From NCBI GenBank assembly GCA_038125725.1, contig JAYPEK010000011.1, positions 27,559-91,558 on the forward strand: a DNA stretch of 64,000 nt, written 5' to 3'. Both the position numbers and the translations under genes were made by a program. A model generated the notes under the pieces. The model had not been told where the DNA came from. It saw only the letters and a program-made list of their open reading frames with translations, and made no database searches. Numbering within the stretch: the stretch's first letter is position 1; each line of letters opens with the position of its first letter. The stretch comes from TMED8 sp038125725. Lineage in GTDB: Bacteria > Pseudomonadota > Alphaproteobacteria > Rhodospirillales > Casp-alpha2. Below, in pieces: positions 8,601-15,970 of the stretch.

Positions 8601-8904
8601 ACACGATGGCTCCTACCCGATCGTCGGCGTCAACACGTTCCTCAATCCCAATCCGCAAGACGATATCGTGCCGGAATTGCAGCGCTCGACGGAAGATGAA
8701 AAACAAAGCCAACTCAATCGCTTGTCGGAATTTCATCAGAAAAACGACGAACTTTCCCCGGCCATGGTCAGCCGTCTGAAGGAGACCGCGACGACCGGCG
8801 GCAACGTGTTTGCCGTCTTGATGGATGCAGTCCGCGTCTGCTCCCTCGGTCAGATCACAGATGCGCTGTTCGATGCCGGAGGACAATACCGCCGTAATAT
8901 GTAG
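5638..8904 (+). CDS. icmF: Fused isobutyryl-CoA mutase (B12-dependent mutase with built-in G-protein chaperone)
   Basis: 1088 aa, the usual IcmF length. Domains in order: cobalamin-binding (about 20-150; DGHDAS with base-off ligand His34), MeaB-like P-loop GTPase (Walker A GTGGAGKSS near 210-219), linker, then the TIM-barrel mutase (about 560-1088; FDLCSPTTSVSMTINGP, SISGYHIAEAGA). Where methylmalonyl-CoA mutases have the carboxylate-binding PPxPSMR segment this protein has STEFALK, as in IcmF, so isobutyryl-CoA/butyryl-CoA (or a similar acyl-CoA) interconversion is more likely than methylmalonyl-CoA. The frame opens at 5551, but ATG 5638 has GGGGAGGG upstream and gives the family N-terminus. 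Likely controlled by the palindrome at 5474. Confidence 0.92.
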   Translation: MPDDGKALETEFPQSYTAENQLRLITATSLFDGHDASINIMRRILQAGGAEVVHLGHNRSVDEVVTAAIQEDAHGIAVSSYQGGHVEYFKYMVDLLRERGRPDIKVFGGGGGVIVAPEIKELHDYGVARIYSPHDGQRMGLPGMIADMMRLADCDLAADLPGDLSGLEAGDPAALARVISGLELGRLDAKLVEAIRAAAEDRAPVPVLGITGTGGAGKSSLTDELIRRFRLYSDEPKIAVIAIDPTRKKTNGALLGDRIRMNAISGGNVYMRSLATRDSASEVVPATADIIAACKAAGYDLVILETPGIGQGDAAVVDLVDLSLYVMTPEFGAQSQLEKIDMLDFADAVAINKLDRKGAMDALRDVRKQVQRNREAFGQLPDDMPVFGCMAAKFADIGVTALYQELLSQFTEKGLGDFHCSLSPVGVRQSEPGQAIVPPDRVRYLAEVAATVRGYHQTIAEQSRLARERQQLSETKRMLADAGETGSDAIDALIAKRDEELDPRAKKLLEIWPKVVESYSGDEYVVKIRDKEIRTSLKRETLSGNQVSRVALPKFEDQGELLKWLLRENLPGSFPYTAGVFAFKRDGEDPTRMFAGEGDAFRTNARFKMVSENFDAKRLSTAFDSVTLYGFDPDLRPDIYGKVGNSGVSIATLEDMKVLYSGFDLCSPTTSVSMTINGPAPMALAMFLNTAIDQQIDKFREDNGREPTDEEAEKIAEWVHENVRGTVQADILKEDQGQNTCIFSTEFALKMMADIQEYFVHNRVRNFYSVSISGYHIAEAGANPISQLAFTLANGFTYVEAYLARGMHIDDFAPNLSFFFSNGMDPEYTVMGRVARRIWATALRFKYGANERSQKLKYHTQTSGRSLHAQEMDFNDIRTTLQALIATYDNTNSLHTNAFDEAVTTPTADSVRRALAIQMIINKEWGLAKNENPNQGSFVIEELTDLVEEAVLQEFERIAERGGVLGAMETGYQRGKIQEESLVYEHKKHDGSYPIVGVNTFLNPNPQDDIVPELQRSTEDEKQSQLNRLSEFHQKNDELSPAMVSRLKETATTGGNVFAVLMDAVRVCSLGQITDALFDAGGQYRRNM

Positions 8905-8917
8905 TAAGCTCGCGGCC

Positions 8918-9178
8918 ATGCGATCGACTAGACGGCCACCCGTTTCCCCTGCCGCCGTTGGCCTGCGCGAGGTGCTCTACGAGTTCCGGCGCATCGGCAG
9001 GTACCTGCGCGTCAATGCCATCGATCCCATCACCGGGATCGAGGTCACGATGATGGGGGACCCCAAGGCCGGCACCACCGAATTGAAGCGCCTGGCCATG
9101 CGCAAACTGGCCTATGTGATCGATAAGCGCAGACGGGAAGCCCGGGGCGAGGCCGGCGGGATCGACGAGCGGGCCTAG
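8918..9178 (+). CDS. Small conserved-looking hypothetical protein
   Basis: 86 aa, starting at ATG 8918, 13 bases after icmF. Contains a compact region GLREVLYEFRRIGRYLRVNA followed by IDPITGIEVTMMGDP, then a basic helix LKRLAMRKLAYVIDKRRRE. The pattern resembles short alphaproteobacterial proteins of unknown function (possibly DUF6898); I cannot confirm this. No signal peptide or membrane segment. It is convergent with mucR, with only 8 bases between stops. Confidence 0.6.
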   Translation: MRSTRRPPVSPAAVGLREVLYEFRRIGRYLRVNAIDPITGIEVTMMGDPKAGTTELKRLAMRKLAYVIDKRRREARGEAGGIDERA

Positions 9179-9186
9179 CTGGTGAT

Positions 9187-9630
9187 CTAAGACCCGCTGA
9201 CAGGCTTGCCGGGGCGGGTGCGGCCGAGGCCCATCTGTTTGGCGAACTTGGAGCGCTGTTCGGCGTATTTCGGCGCCACCATCGGATAGTCGGACGGCAG
9301 GTTCCAGCGCTGGCGGTATTCTTCCGGGCTGAGGCCGTAGGCCGCCTTGAGATGGCGCTTCAGCATCTTCAGCCGGCGGCCGTCCTCCAGGCAAACAATA
9401 TAATTAGGCGCCACCGACTTGGAGATGGAGACGGCGGGGCGGCGGTTCACTTGCCGCGTTTCGGCTTCCGGCGCTTCGCCAAGGCCCGAAAGGGCGTCGT
9501 GAACGGTATGGAGGAGGGCGGGGAGCTGGTCGGATTCCAGGGAGTTTTTCGCCACATAGGCCGCCGCGACGCGGACGGTCATGCGCAAGACATCGTTTCG
9601 GGAGACCTTGCTCCCAACCTGACCCGACAT
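9187..9630 (-). CDS. MucR/Ros family transcriptional regulator
   Basis: 147 aa. N-terminal helical oligomerisation region (about 1-45), a variable linker, and the C-terminal Ros/MucR zinc-finger-like DNA-binding domain (about 76-135; KRHLKAAYGLSPEEYRQRW). Global regulator family controlling exopolysaccharide, motility and symbiosis or virulence genes; binds AT-rich DNA. Of the four expected ligands, Cys80 and His93 are present, but the second position is Asp83 and the last is Tyr98, so zinc binding is probably lost or altered, as in some rhizobial homologues. ATG 9630 has GGGGAGG upstream. Confidence 0.9.
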   Translation of the reverse strand: MSGQVGSKVSRNDVLRMTVRVAAAYVAKNSLESDQLPALLHTVHDALSGLGEAPEAETRQVNRRPAVSISKSVAPNYIVCLEDGRRLKMLKRHLKAAYGLSPEEYRQRWNLPSDYPMVAPKYAEQRSKFAKQMGLGRTRPGKPVSGS

Positions 9631-9833
9631 GGAACCTCCCCGTTTGGCGTTTTTTGAATTGCCGCATCATAGGGTTTGGCGCGCCGCGCGGGCAACTGAA
9701 AAATCGCGGAAATCCAAGGTATTTCAGGGGCAGGAAGATTCCCCCGCGAGGCCTAGTGTGTGTGTTGGCATTGGGACTCCAGATATGGTACAGAATGGAA
9801 TCCGCAACCGTTTCACCAGGGTTGAAATCTGAG

Positions 9834-10277
9834 ATGTCGGAACCGACCGTTGCCTTCGCCTGCGACCATGCCGGCTTGCCGCTGAAATCCCAACTGCTCG
9901 AAGAACTGTCCGGACGGGGCTATGAGATTCTGGACCTCGGCACCAACACGTCGGATTCCGTCGACTATCCGGACTTCGGTTTTGCCATGGCCAAGGCGCT
10001 CGAAGAGGGCCGCGCCGATATCGGCGTGCTGGTCTGCGGCAGCGGCATCGGCATCTCCATCGCCGCCAACCGCTACCCCAACGTGCGCGCCGCGCTGGTG
10101 CATGACGCGCTCGGCGCGCGCATGTGCCGCCAGCACAACGACGCTAACGTCATCTGCTTCGGCGCGCGCATGATCGGCGAGGACACCGCCAAGGACTGCC
10201 TCGATATCTTCCTCGCCACCGAATTCGAGGGCGGCCGCCATGCTCGCCGTGTCGGCAAGCTCTCTTCGCCCACCTGA
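9834..10277 (+). CDS. rpiB: Ribose 5-phosphate isomerase B
   Basis: 147 aa. Interconverts ribose 5-phosphate and ribulose 5-phosphate in the pentose phosphate pathway. Signature ACDHAG at residues 9-14 (Asp11/His12), catalytic Cys68 in VCGSGIGIS, and the HNDANV segment. The frame is open from 9654; ATG 9834 gives the family length. First gene of a run leading into glyA (25 bases downstream) and the riboflavin genes; the ribose/ribulose phosphate link to riboflavin synthesis fits, since RibB uses ribulose 5-phosphate. Confidence 0.92.
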   Translation: MSEPTVAFACDHAGLPLKSQLLEELSGRGYEILDLGTNTSDSVDYPDFGFAMAKALEEGRADIGVLVCGSGIGISIAANRYPNVRAALVHDALGARMCRQHNDANVICFGARMIGEDTAKDCLDIFLATEFEGGRHARRVGKLSSPT

Positions 10278-10302
10278 ACGCTCGATTGGGAACAGGACCA
10301 AT

Positions 10303-11613
10303 ATGTTGAACACCCCGCATTCCTACGCGTCGGACGAACTGGCCGACTTCTTCGGCCAGGACCTGGCCGAGCGCGACCACGACATCAAGGCCGCCATCGA
10401 CGACGAGCTTGGCCGCCAGCAGGACCAGATCGAACTGATTGCGTCCGAGAACATCGTCTCCAAGGCGGTCATGCAGGCGCAGGGCGGCGTCATGACCAAC
10501 AAGTACGCCGAAGGCTATCCCGGCCGGCGCTACTATGGCGGCTGCGAATTCGTCGATGTCGGCGAGGCGCTGGCCATCGACCGCGCCAAGCAGTTGTTCG
10601 ATTGTGCCTTCGTCAACGTGCAGCCGCATTCCGGCGCCCAGGCCAACGGCGCGGTCACCATGGCGCTTTTGCAGCCGGGCGACACGCTGATGGGCCTGTC
10701 GCTGGACGCCGGCGGCCATCTGACCCATGGCGCGGCGCCGGCGCAGTCGGGCAAGTGGTTCAACGCCGTGCAGTACGGCCTCACGCCCGATACGCATGTC
10801 GTCGATTTCGATCAGGTCGAAAGCCTGGCGCGCGAACACAAGCCGAAGCTGATCATCGCCGGCGGCTCCGCCTATCCGCGCACCCTCGATTTCCCGCGCT
10901 TCCGTGCCATCGCCGACGAGGTCGGCGCCTATTTGATGGTCGACATGGCGCATTTCGCCGGCCTTGTCGCGGCGGGCGTGCATCCGTCGCCGCTGCCTTA
11001 TGCCGACGTGGTCACCACCACGACCCACAAGACGCTGCGCGGGCCCAGGGGCGGCATGATCCTTTCCAACAACGAGGACCTGGGTAAGAAGATCAATTCC
11101 GCCGTGTTCCCGGGTCTGCAGGGCGGGCCCTTGATGCATGTCATCGCCGCCAAGGCCGTCGCCTTCGGTGAGGCGCTCAGGCCGGAGTTCAAGGCCTATG
11201 CGGCGCGCGTCGTCGACAACGCCAAGGTTCTGGCGGCGACGCTGCAGGAACGCGGCCTCGATATCGTTTCCGGCGGCACCGACACGCACCTGATGCTGGT
11301 CGATCTCAGGCCCAAGGGCCTCAAGGGCAATGCCGCCGAGGAGACGCTCGAGCGCGCCGGCATGACCTGCAACAAGAACGGCGTGCCCGGCGATCCGGAA
11401 AAGCCGACGGTGACCTCGGGTGTGCGGCTCGGCACGCCGGCCGGCACGACGCGCGGGCTCGGCACGGATGAGTTCCGCCAGATCGGCAATCTGATCGGCG
11501 ACGTGCTCGACGGGTTGGCGGCGAACGGCGAGGACAACGGCGCCGCCGAAGGCAAGGCCCGCGAAGCGGTGGACGAACTCTGCCGCCGTTTCCCGATCTA
11601 TATGGACATGTAA
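10303..11613 (+). CDS. glyA: Serine hydroxymethyltransferase
   Basis: 436 aa. PLP enzyme converting serine and tetrahydrofolate to glycine and methylene-tetrahydrofolate. The PLP lysine is Lys243 in TTTHKTLRGPRGG; N-terminal IELIASENIVS and YAEGYPGRRYYGGCE are diagnostic. ATG 10303 follows rpiB by 25 bases. Followed after 57 bases by nrdR, an order common in alphaproteobacteria. Confidence 0.97.
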   Translation: MLNTPHSYASDELADFFGQDLAERDHDIKAAIDDELGRQQDQIELIASENIVSKAVMQAQGGVMTNKYAEGYPGRRYYGGCEFVDVGEALAIDRAKQLFDCAFVNVQPHSGAQANGAVTMALLQPGDTLMGLSLDAGGHLTHGAAPAQSGKWFNAVQYGLTPDTHVVDFDQVESLAREHKPKLIIAGGSAYPRTLDFPRFRAIADEVGAYLMVDMAHFAGLVAAGVHPSPLPYADVVTTTTHKTLRGPRGGMILSNNEDLGKKINSAVFPGLQGGPLMHVIAAKAVAFGEALRPEFKAYAARVVDNAKVLAATLQERGLDIVSGGTDTHLMLVDLRPKGLKGNAAEETLERAGMTCNKNGVPGDPEKPTVTSGVRLGTPAGTTRGLGTDEFRQIGNLIGDVLDGLAANGEDNGAAEGKAREAVDELCRRFPIYMDM

Positions 11614-11670
11614 TAAATGCACGGCCGCCGATCGCTCCTGACGGACGGCCCAAAGGGGAGGAAGTAAAAG

Positions 11671-12132
11671 ATGCGCTGCCCGTTTTGCGGACATCTCGAC
11701 ACGCAGGTGAAGGATTCCCGGCCGACCGAGGATCACGCCGCCATCCGCCGGCGCCGGTTCTGTCCGGAATGCGGCTCGCGCTGGACCACCTTCGAGCGCG
11801 TGCAGCTGCGCGAGCTCACCGTGGTCAAGAGCAACGGCGACAAGGCGCCCTTCGACCGTGACAAGCTGGCGCGTTCGCTTAAGATCGCGCTCCGCAAACG
11901 CCCCGTCGACGAAGACCGCATAGAGCGGATCGTCAACGGCATCCAGCGCCGCCTGGAGGCGCTCGGCGAGAACGAAATCCCGACCAAGGTGGTGGGCGAG
12001 ATGGTGATGGAGAACCTGCGCGATCTCGACATGGTCGCCTACGTGCGCTTCGCCTCCGTCTACAAGAACTTCCGCGAAGCCCGGGATTTCGAGGAATTCG
12101 TGGAACACCTGGGTGACGACGCCGCCGACTGA
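11671..12132 (+). CDS. nrdR: Transcriptional repressor NrdR
   Basis: 153 aa. Represses ribonucleotide reductase genes in response to (d)ATP. Zinc ribbon ligands Cys3, Cys6, Cys31 and Cys34, then an ATP-cone domain (about 49-139; LTVVKSNGDKAPFDRDKL). GGGGAGG precedes ATG 11671. Its last 20 bases overlap the start of ribD, so the two are coupled. Confidence 0.97.
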   Translation: MRCPFCGHLDTQVKDSRPTEDHAAIRRRRFCPECGSRWTTFERVQLRELTVVKSNGDKAPFDRDKLARSLKIALRKRPVDEDRIERIVNGIQRRLEALGENEIPTKVVGEMVMENLRDLDMVAYVRFASVYKNFREARDFEEFVEHLGDDAAD

Positions 12133-13183
12133 CCCCGACATCGCGCGTTCGGACCGGCGCTGGATGCGCGCCGCGCTGACGCTTGCCGCGCGCGGCTTGG
12201 GCCGGGTCTGGCCCAATCCCGCCGTCGGCTGCATCCTGGTGCAGCCGGGCTCACCCGAGCGCGTCGTCGGTCGTGGCTGGACGCAGCCCGGCGGCCGGCC
12301 GCACGCGGAAACCGATGCGCTGGCCCGCGCCGGCGACAATGCCAGGGGCGCCACCGCCTATGTCACTCTTGAACCCTGTTCCCATACCGGCGAAACGCCA
12401 CCTTGTGCCGACGCGCTGGTGGCGGCGGGGGTGGGACGCGTGGTGGTCGCCATGCAGGATCCGGATGAACGGGTCTCGGGGCGCGGCGTTCAGCGCCTTC
12501 GCGAGGCTGGCATTCCCGTTGCCGTCGGCTGCGAGGCAATTGCCGCCAGGCGCCTGAACGCCGGCTTCCTGAGCCGCATCGAGCGCGGCCGGCCCTGGGT
12601 AGCCCTGAAGACCGCGACCTCGCTCGACGGCCGTATCGCCACCGCGTCGGGTAAAAGCCAATGGATCACCGGGCCCGAGGCGCGCGCGCGCGGGCATCTG
12701 CTTCGTGCCAAGTTCGATGCCATCCTCACCGGCAGTGGCACTGTGCGCGCCGACAATCCGCGCCTGACCTGCAGGTTGCCGGGCCTGGAAGACCGCTCGC
12801 CGCTGCCGGTGGTGATGCGGGGCGGTGATCCGCTGCCCGCCGACGGGCACCTGATGAGCGGCGGCCTGACGCGGTTTTTCGGCGACGGCGAACGCCCCGA
12901 CCCCGCCCAAGTGCTGACGGAATTGGCGGCGTCCGGCATGACGCGGCTGCTGATTGAGGCCGGCGCCGGTATCGCCGCCGCCTTCCTTAACCGAGATTTG
13001 GTTGATGAGGTTCATTGGTTCCGTGCGCCGAAGATCATCGGCGCCGACGGGCTTGCGGCCATCGCCGATATGGGCCATGACAGCCCGAACGATCTGACCG
13101 ATTTCGAGGCGGTCGAGCGCTGCCGGGTCGGTATCGATACTTACGAGGTTTTGCGGCGGAAATCCGCCGGATTGGACGGCTGA
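12113..13183 (+). CDS. ribD: Bifunctional riboflavin deaminase/reductase
   Basis: 356 aa. N-terminal cytidine-deaminase-like domain: zinc ligands His64 (PHAETDAL, with Glu66) and Cys89/Cys98 (EPCSHTGETPPCAD). C-terminal reductase domain from about residue 150 (WVALKTATSLDGRIAT). Deaminates and reduces the pyrimidine formed by GTP cyclohydrolase II. Start GTG 12113 inside nrdR is chosen because the DRRWMRAALTLA helix is normally preserved; ATG 12164 would truncate it. Confidence 0.95.
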   Translation: MTTPPTDPDIARSDRRWMRAALTLAARGLGRVWPNPAVGCILVQPGSPERVVGRGWTQPGGRPHAETDALARAGDNARGATAYVTLEPCSHTGETPPCADALVAAGVGRVVVAMQDPDERVSGRGVQRLREAGIPVAVGCEAIAARRLNAGFLSRIERGRPWVALKTATSLDGRIATASGKSQWITGPEARARGHLLRAKFDAILTGSGTVRADNPRLTCRLPGLEDRSPLPVVMRGGDPLPADGHLMSGGLTRFFGDGERPDPAQVLTELAASGMTRLLIEAGAGIAAAFLNRDLVDEVHWFRAPKIIGADGLAAIADMGHDSPNDLTDFEAVERCRVGIDTYEVLRRKSAGLDG

Positions 13184-13185
13184 AC

Positions 13186-13779
13186 ATGTTTACCGGCATC
13201 ATCACCGACGTGGGCGAGGTCAGGCGGGTCGATAGCTCGGGCGAGACGCGCATGGAAATCGGCTGCGGTTACGATCTGTCGGGCGTCGAGATCGGCGCCT
13301 CGATCTGCCATTCCGGTGTCTGCCTGACGGTGGTGGAGAAGGGGGGCGACTGGTTCGCCGTCGAGATCTCCGGCGAAACGCTTTCCAAGACCACGCTCGG
13401 CGCTTGGGCACCCGGGACAAAGATCAACCTGGAACGCGCGCTCAAGGTGGGCGACGAGTTGGGCGGCCATATCGTGTCCGGGCACGTGGACGGCGTCGGC
13501 ACGCTGGTGGCGCTGGCGGAGGCCGGCGGTTCGGTCCGCATGGAGTTCGAAGCGCCCGCCGATCTCGCCAAGTTCATTGCCGCCAAGGGCTCCGTCGCCA
13601 TCGACGGTGTGTCGCTGACGGTGAACGAGGTCGCGGGCCGGCGCTTTTCCGTCAACATCATCCCGCATACCCAATCGGTGACCACGTTGGGCGGCCTCGC
13701 CCTAGGCGATGCGGTAAACCTGGAAATCGACATGCTGGCGCGCTATGTTGCGAGGCTTCAATCAGCGGAAGCGCAATAA
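13186..13779 (+). CDS. ribE: Riboflavin synthase alpha subunit
   Basis: 197 aa. Two lumazine-binding beta-barrel repeats (about 1-95 and 96-190). Starts MFTGIITDVG, the invariant N-terminus. Dismutates two 6,7-dimethyl-8-ribityllumazine to riboflavin. Starts 2 bases after ribD and overlaps the next gene by 35 bases. There is no space for an FMN riboswitch upstream. Confidence 0.96.
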   Translation: MFTGIITDVGEVRRVDSSGETRMEIGCGYDLSGVEIGASICHSGVCLTVVEKGGDWFAVEISGETLSKTTLGAWAPGTKINLERALKVGDELGGHIVSGHVDGVGTLVALAEAGGSVRMEFEAPADLAKFIAAKGSVAIDGVSLTVNEVAGRRFSVNIIPHTQSVTTLGGLALGDAVNLEIDMLARYVARLQSAEAQ

Positions 13780-14983
13780 GGCTCTGGCGGAAAACAAGAA
13801 ATTGTCTCAGGCATCGAAACAGGACGTGGCGCGCGCGGTCGAACACGCGGACTATCTCTCTTCGGTCGAGGAGATCATCGACGACGCGCGCAACGGCCGC
13901 ATGTTCATCCTCGTCGACGACGAGGAACGCGAGAACGAGGGTGACCTCGTCATTCCGGCGCAGATGGCCACACCGGAAGAGGTCAACTTCATGGCCAAGT
14001 ACGGGCGCGGGCTGATTTGCCTGTCGCTGACGCGCGACCGGCTTGCGCACCTGGACCTGCCGTTGATGCCGCAGCGCAATTCGTCGCGCCACCAGACGGC
14101 CTTCACCGTTTCCATCGAGGCCCGCGAAGGCGTCACCACCGGAATCTCGGCTTCCGACCGGGCGCGCACCATTTCGGTTGCCATCGATCCCTCCAAGGGC
14201 CGTGACGATATCGTCAGCCCGGGTCATATTTTTCCCCTGGAAGCGCGCGAGGGCGGCGTGCTGGTGCGCGCCGGCCACACCGAAGCCGCGATCGATGTCG
14301 CCCGGCTGGCGGGGCTCAACCCGTCCGGCGTGATCTGCGAGATCATGAACGAGGACGGCACCATGGCCCGGTTGCCGGACCTGGTTAAGTTCGCGCAGCT
14401 GCACGGCCTCAAGATCGGCACCATCGCCGATTTGATTTCCTACCGCCTGAAGCACGACCGCATCATCGAGCCCACCCTGGAAACCGATTTCGAGAGCATC
14501 CACGGCGGCGATTTCCGCATGCACGTCTATACCAACAAGGTCGCCTACGCCGAGCACATTGCCCTGGTGAAGGGCGATCTCTCTGGCGATGAGCCGGTGC
14601 CGGTGCGCATGCATGCGCTGAACGTGCTGGAAGACGTGCTCGGCGATGCCTCGTCGGCCAAGGGGCGGCAACTGCACGCGGCCATGCGCATGATCGGCGA
14701 AATGGGCCGCGGCGTCGTGGTCTTGATCCGCGAGCCGCACAAGAGCGCGCTTTCCGACAAGCTGCGCCAGCGCATGGGCCAGCCCTGCGCGCCCGCGCAG
14801 CCGATGGGCGGGCAGGAGCGTGCGCTCCGGGATTACGGTGTCGGCGCGCAGATCCTGCTCGATCTCGGCGTCAGGGACATGGTGCTGCTGACCAACACGG
14901 CGCAGCGTACCATCGTCGGGTTGGAGGGCTACGGTCTCAGGGTCGCCGGCCAGAAAGCCATCGACGTGCAGACGGGAGATTGA
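13745..14983 (+). CDS. ribB: 3,4-dihydroxy-2-butanone 4-phosphate synthase fused to a degenerate GTP cyclohydrolase II domain (RibBX type)
   Basis: 412 aa. Residues about 38-240 are a complete RibB domain (DDEERENEGDLVIPA, acid residues near 58-67; SRHQTAFTVSIEAREGVTTG; GHTEAAIDVARLAG), converting ribulose 5-phosphate to dihydroxybutanone phosphate. Residues about 255-412 align with RibA but lack its catalytic parts: the zinc site (GSARCDC in active enzymes) is GDASSAKG, with no cysteines, and RQEGRGIG is REPHKSAL. This matches the RibBX variant described in proteobacteria, so an active RibA must be encoded elsewhere. Start ATG 13745 lies in ribE; a later TTG near 13802 is possible. Confidence 0.92.
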   Translation: MLRGFNQRKRNKALAENKKLSQASKQDVARAVEHADYLSSVEEIIDDARNGRMFILVDDEERENEGDLVIPAQMATPEEVNFMAKYGRGLICLSLTRDRLAHLDLPLMPQRNSSRHQTAFTVSIEAREGVTTGISASDRARTISVAIDPSKGRDDIVSPGHIFPLEAREGGVLVRAGHTEAAIDVARLAGLNPSGVICEIMNEDGTMARLPDLVKFAQLHGLKIGTIADLISYRLKHDRIIEPTLETDFESIHGGDFRMHVYTNKVAYAEHIALVKGDLSGDEPVPVRMHALNVLEDVLGDASSAKGRQLHAAMRMIGEMGRGVVVLIREPHKSALSDKLRQRMGQPCAPAQPMGGQERALRDYGVGAQILLDLGVRDMVLLTNTAQRTIVGLEGYGLRVAGQKAIDVQTGD

Positions 14984-14986
14984 GCC

Positions 14987-15451
14987 ATGGCCGATAAACC
15001 TTGCGTGCTGATCGTCGAGGCGCGGTTCTACGAAGAGATTGCCGACAACCTGGCCGAGGGCGCGATCCGCGCCCTTGATGCCGCCGGCTACGATTACGAG
15101 CGGCTGGACGTGCCGGGCGTGTTCGAGGTTCCGGCTGCGATCCGCATGGCGATCCGTTCCATGGAAACGCATTCCGCGTCCAAGTCCTACGCCGGTTTCA
15201 TCGCGCTTGGCTGCGTGATCCGGGGCGAGACCAGCCACTATGATTATGTCTGCGGCGAATCGAGCCGCGCGCTCATGGACCTGACCACCGATTTCTCGGT
15301 GCCGCTCGGCTTCGGCATCCTGACCTGCGAGAACGGCGACCAGGCCCGCGTCCGCGCCGACGTGAACGGCAAGAACAAGGGCGGCGAGGCGGCCGAGGCA
15401 TGTCTCCGCATGATCGACGTGAAACGCCATTTCCGACTGACCCAGCGATGA
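14987..15451 (+). CDS. ribH: 6,7-dimethyl-8-ribityllumazine synthase
   Basis: 154 aa. Condenses dihydroxybutanone phosphate with the ribitylamino pyrimidine. Contains VPGVFEVPAAI, GCVIRGETSHYDYVC (catalytic His84) and PLGFGILT. Three bases after ribB; stop overlaps the nusB start (ATGA). Confidence 0.96.
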   Translation: MADKPCVLIVEARFYEEIADNLAEGAIRALDAAGYDYERLDVPGVFEVPAAIRMAIRSMETHSASKSYAGFIALGCVIRGETSHYDYVCGESSRALMDLTTDFSVPLGFGILTCENGDQARVRADVNGKNKGGEAAEACLRMIDVKRHFRLTQR

Positions 15452-15960
15452 CCGAACCTCAAACCTTGCCACGCTACGACCGCGCGTCGCGCTTGGCCGT
15501 GGTGCAGGCGCTATACGAGATCGACGTCTCCGACGCGCCCATGCAGCGCGTGCTCGATACCTTCGGTGAAAAGCGCTGGGAGGCCTTGGAGGCGGAACTG
15601 GCCCCCGAACACGAAGACGAGGACGGCGAACCGGTGGTCCTGCCGATCCCCGATCAAAAGCGGCTGCGCGCGATTGTGCGGGGGGTGCAGGGGCACCGGG
15701 ACGAACTCGACGGCATGATCCGCCAGCATCTGGAGTCCAACGAATCGTTCGAGCAGTTGGATGGCATTACCCGCGCCATCCTTCGCGCCGCCGCGCACGA
15801 ACTGTCTAGCGCGCACAAGGTGCCGACCGGCACGATCGTTTCAGCCTATGTTTCCATTGCGCACGCCTTCTTTACCGACAACCAGCCCGGGTTGATCAAC
15901 GCCGTCATCGATGCCCTGGCGCGCGATCTGCGCGGTGGCCAGGCCTTGAACGCGTCGTGA
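15448..15960 (+). CDS. nusB: Transcription antitermination factor NusB
   Basis: 170 aa. All-helical NusB fold, with SRLAVVQALYEIDVS at the N-terminus and the family segment KVPTGTIVSAYVSIAHAFF...PGLINAVIDALARDL at the C-terminus. Acts with NusE/S10 at boxA in rRNA antitermination. An acidic insert EHEDEDGE lies near residue 50. Start overlaps the ribH stop (ATGA), so it is coupled. Confidence 0.95.
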   Translation: MTEPQTLPRYDRASRLAVVQALYEIDVSDAPMQRVLDTFGEKRWEALEAELAPEHEDEDGEPVVLPIPDQKRLRAIVRGVQGHRDELDGMIRQHLESNESFEQLDGITRAILRAAAHELSSAHKVPTGTIVSAYVSIAHAFFTDNQPGLINAVIDALARDLRGGQALNAS

Positions 15961-15970
15961 GCGGCCCCGG

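Noticed and set aside
10150..12354. A 734-codon minus-strand open frame across glyA and nrdR
   Set aside because: Fully antisense to well-identified glyA, nrdR and ribD starts; no motifs.
11614..13186. FMN riboswitch in front of the riboflavin genes
   Set aside because: nrdR, ribD and ribE overlap or abut, leaving no room for the conserved RFN structure; none seen upstream of rpiB either.
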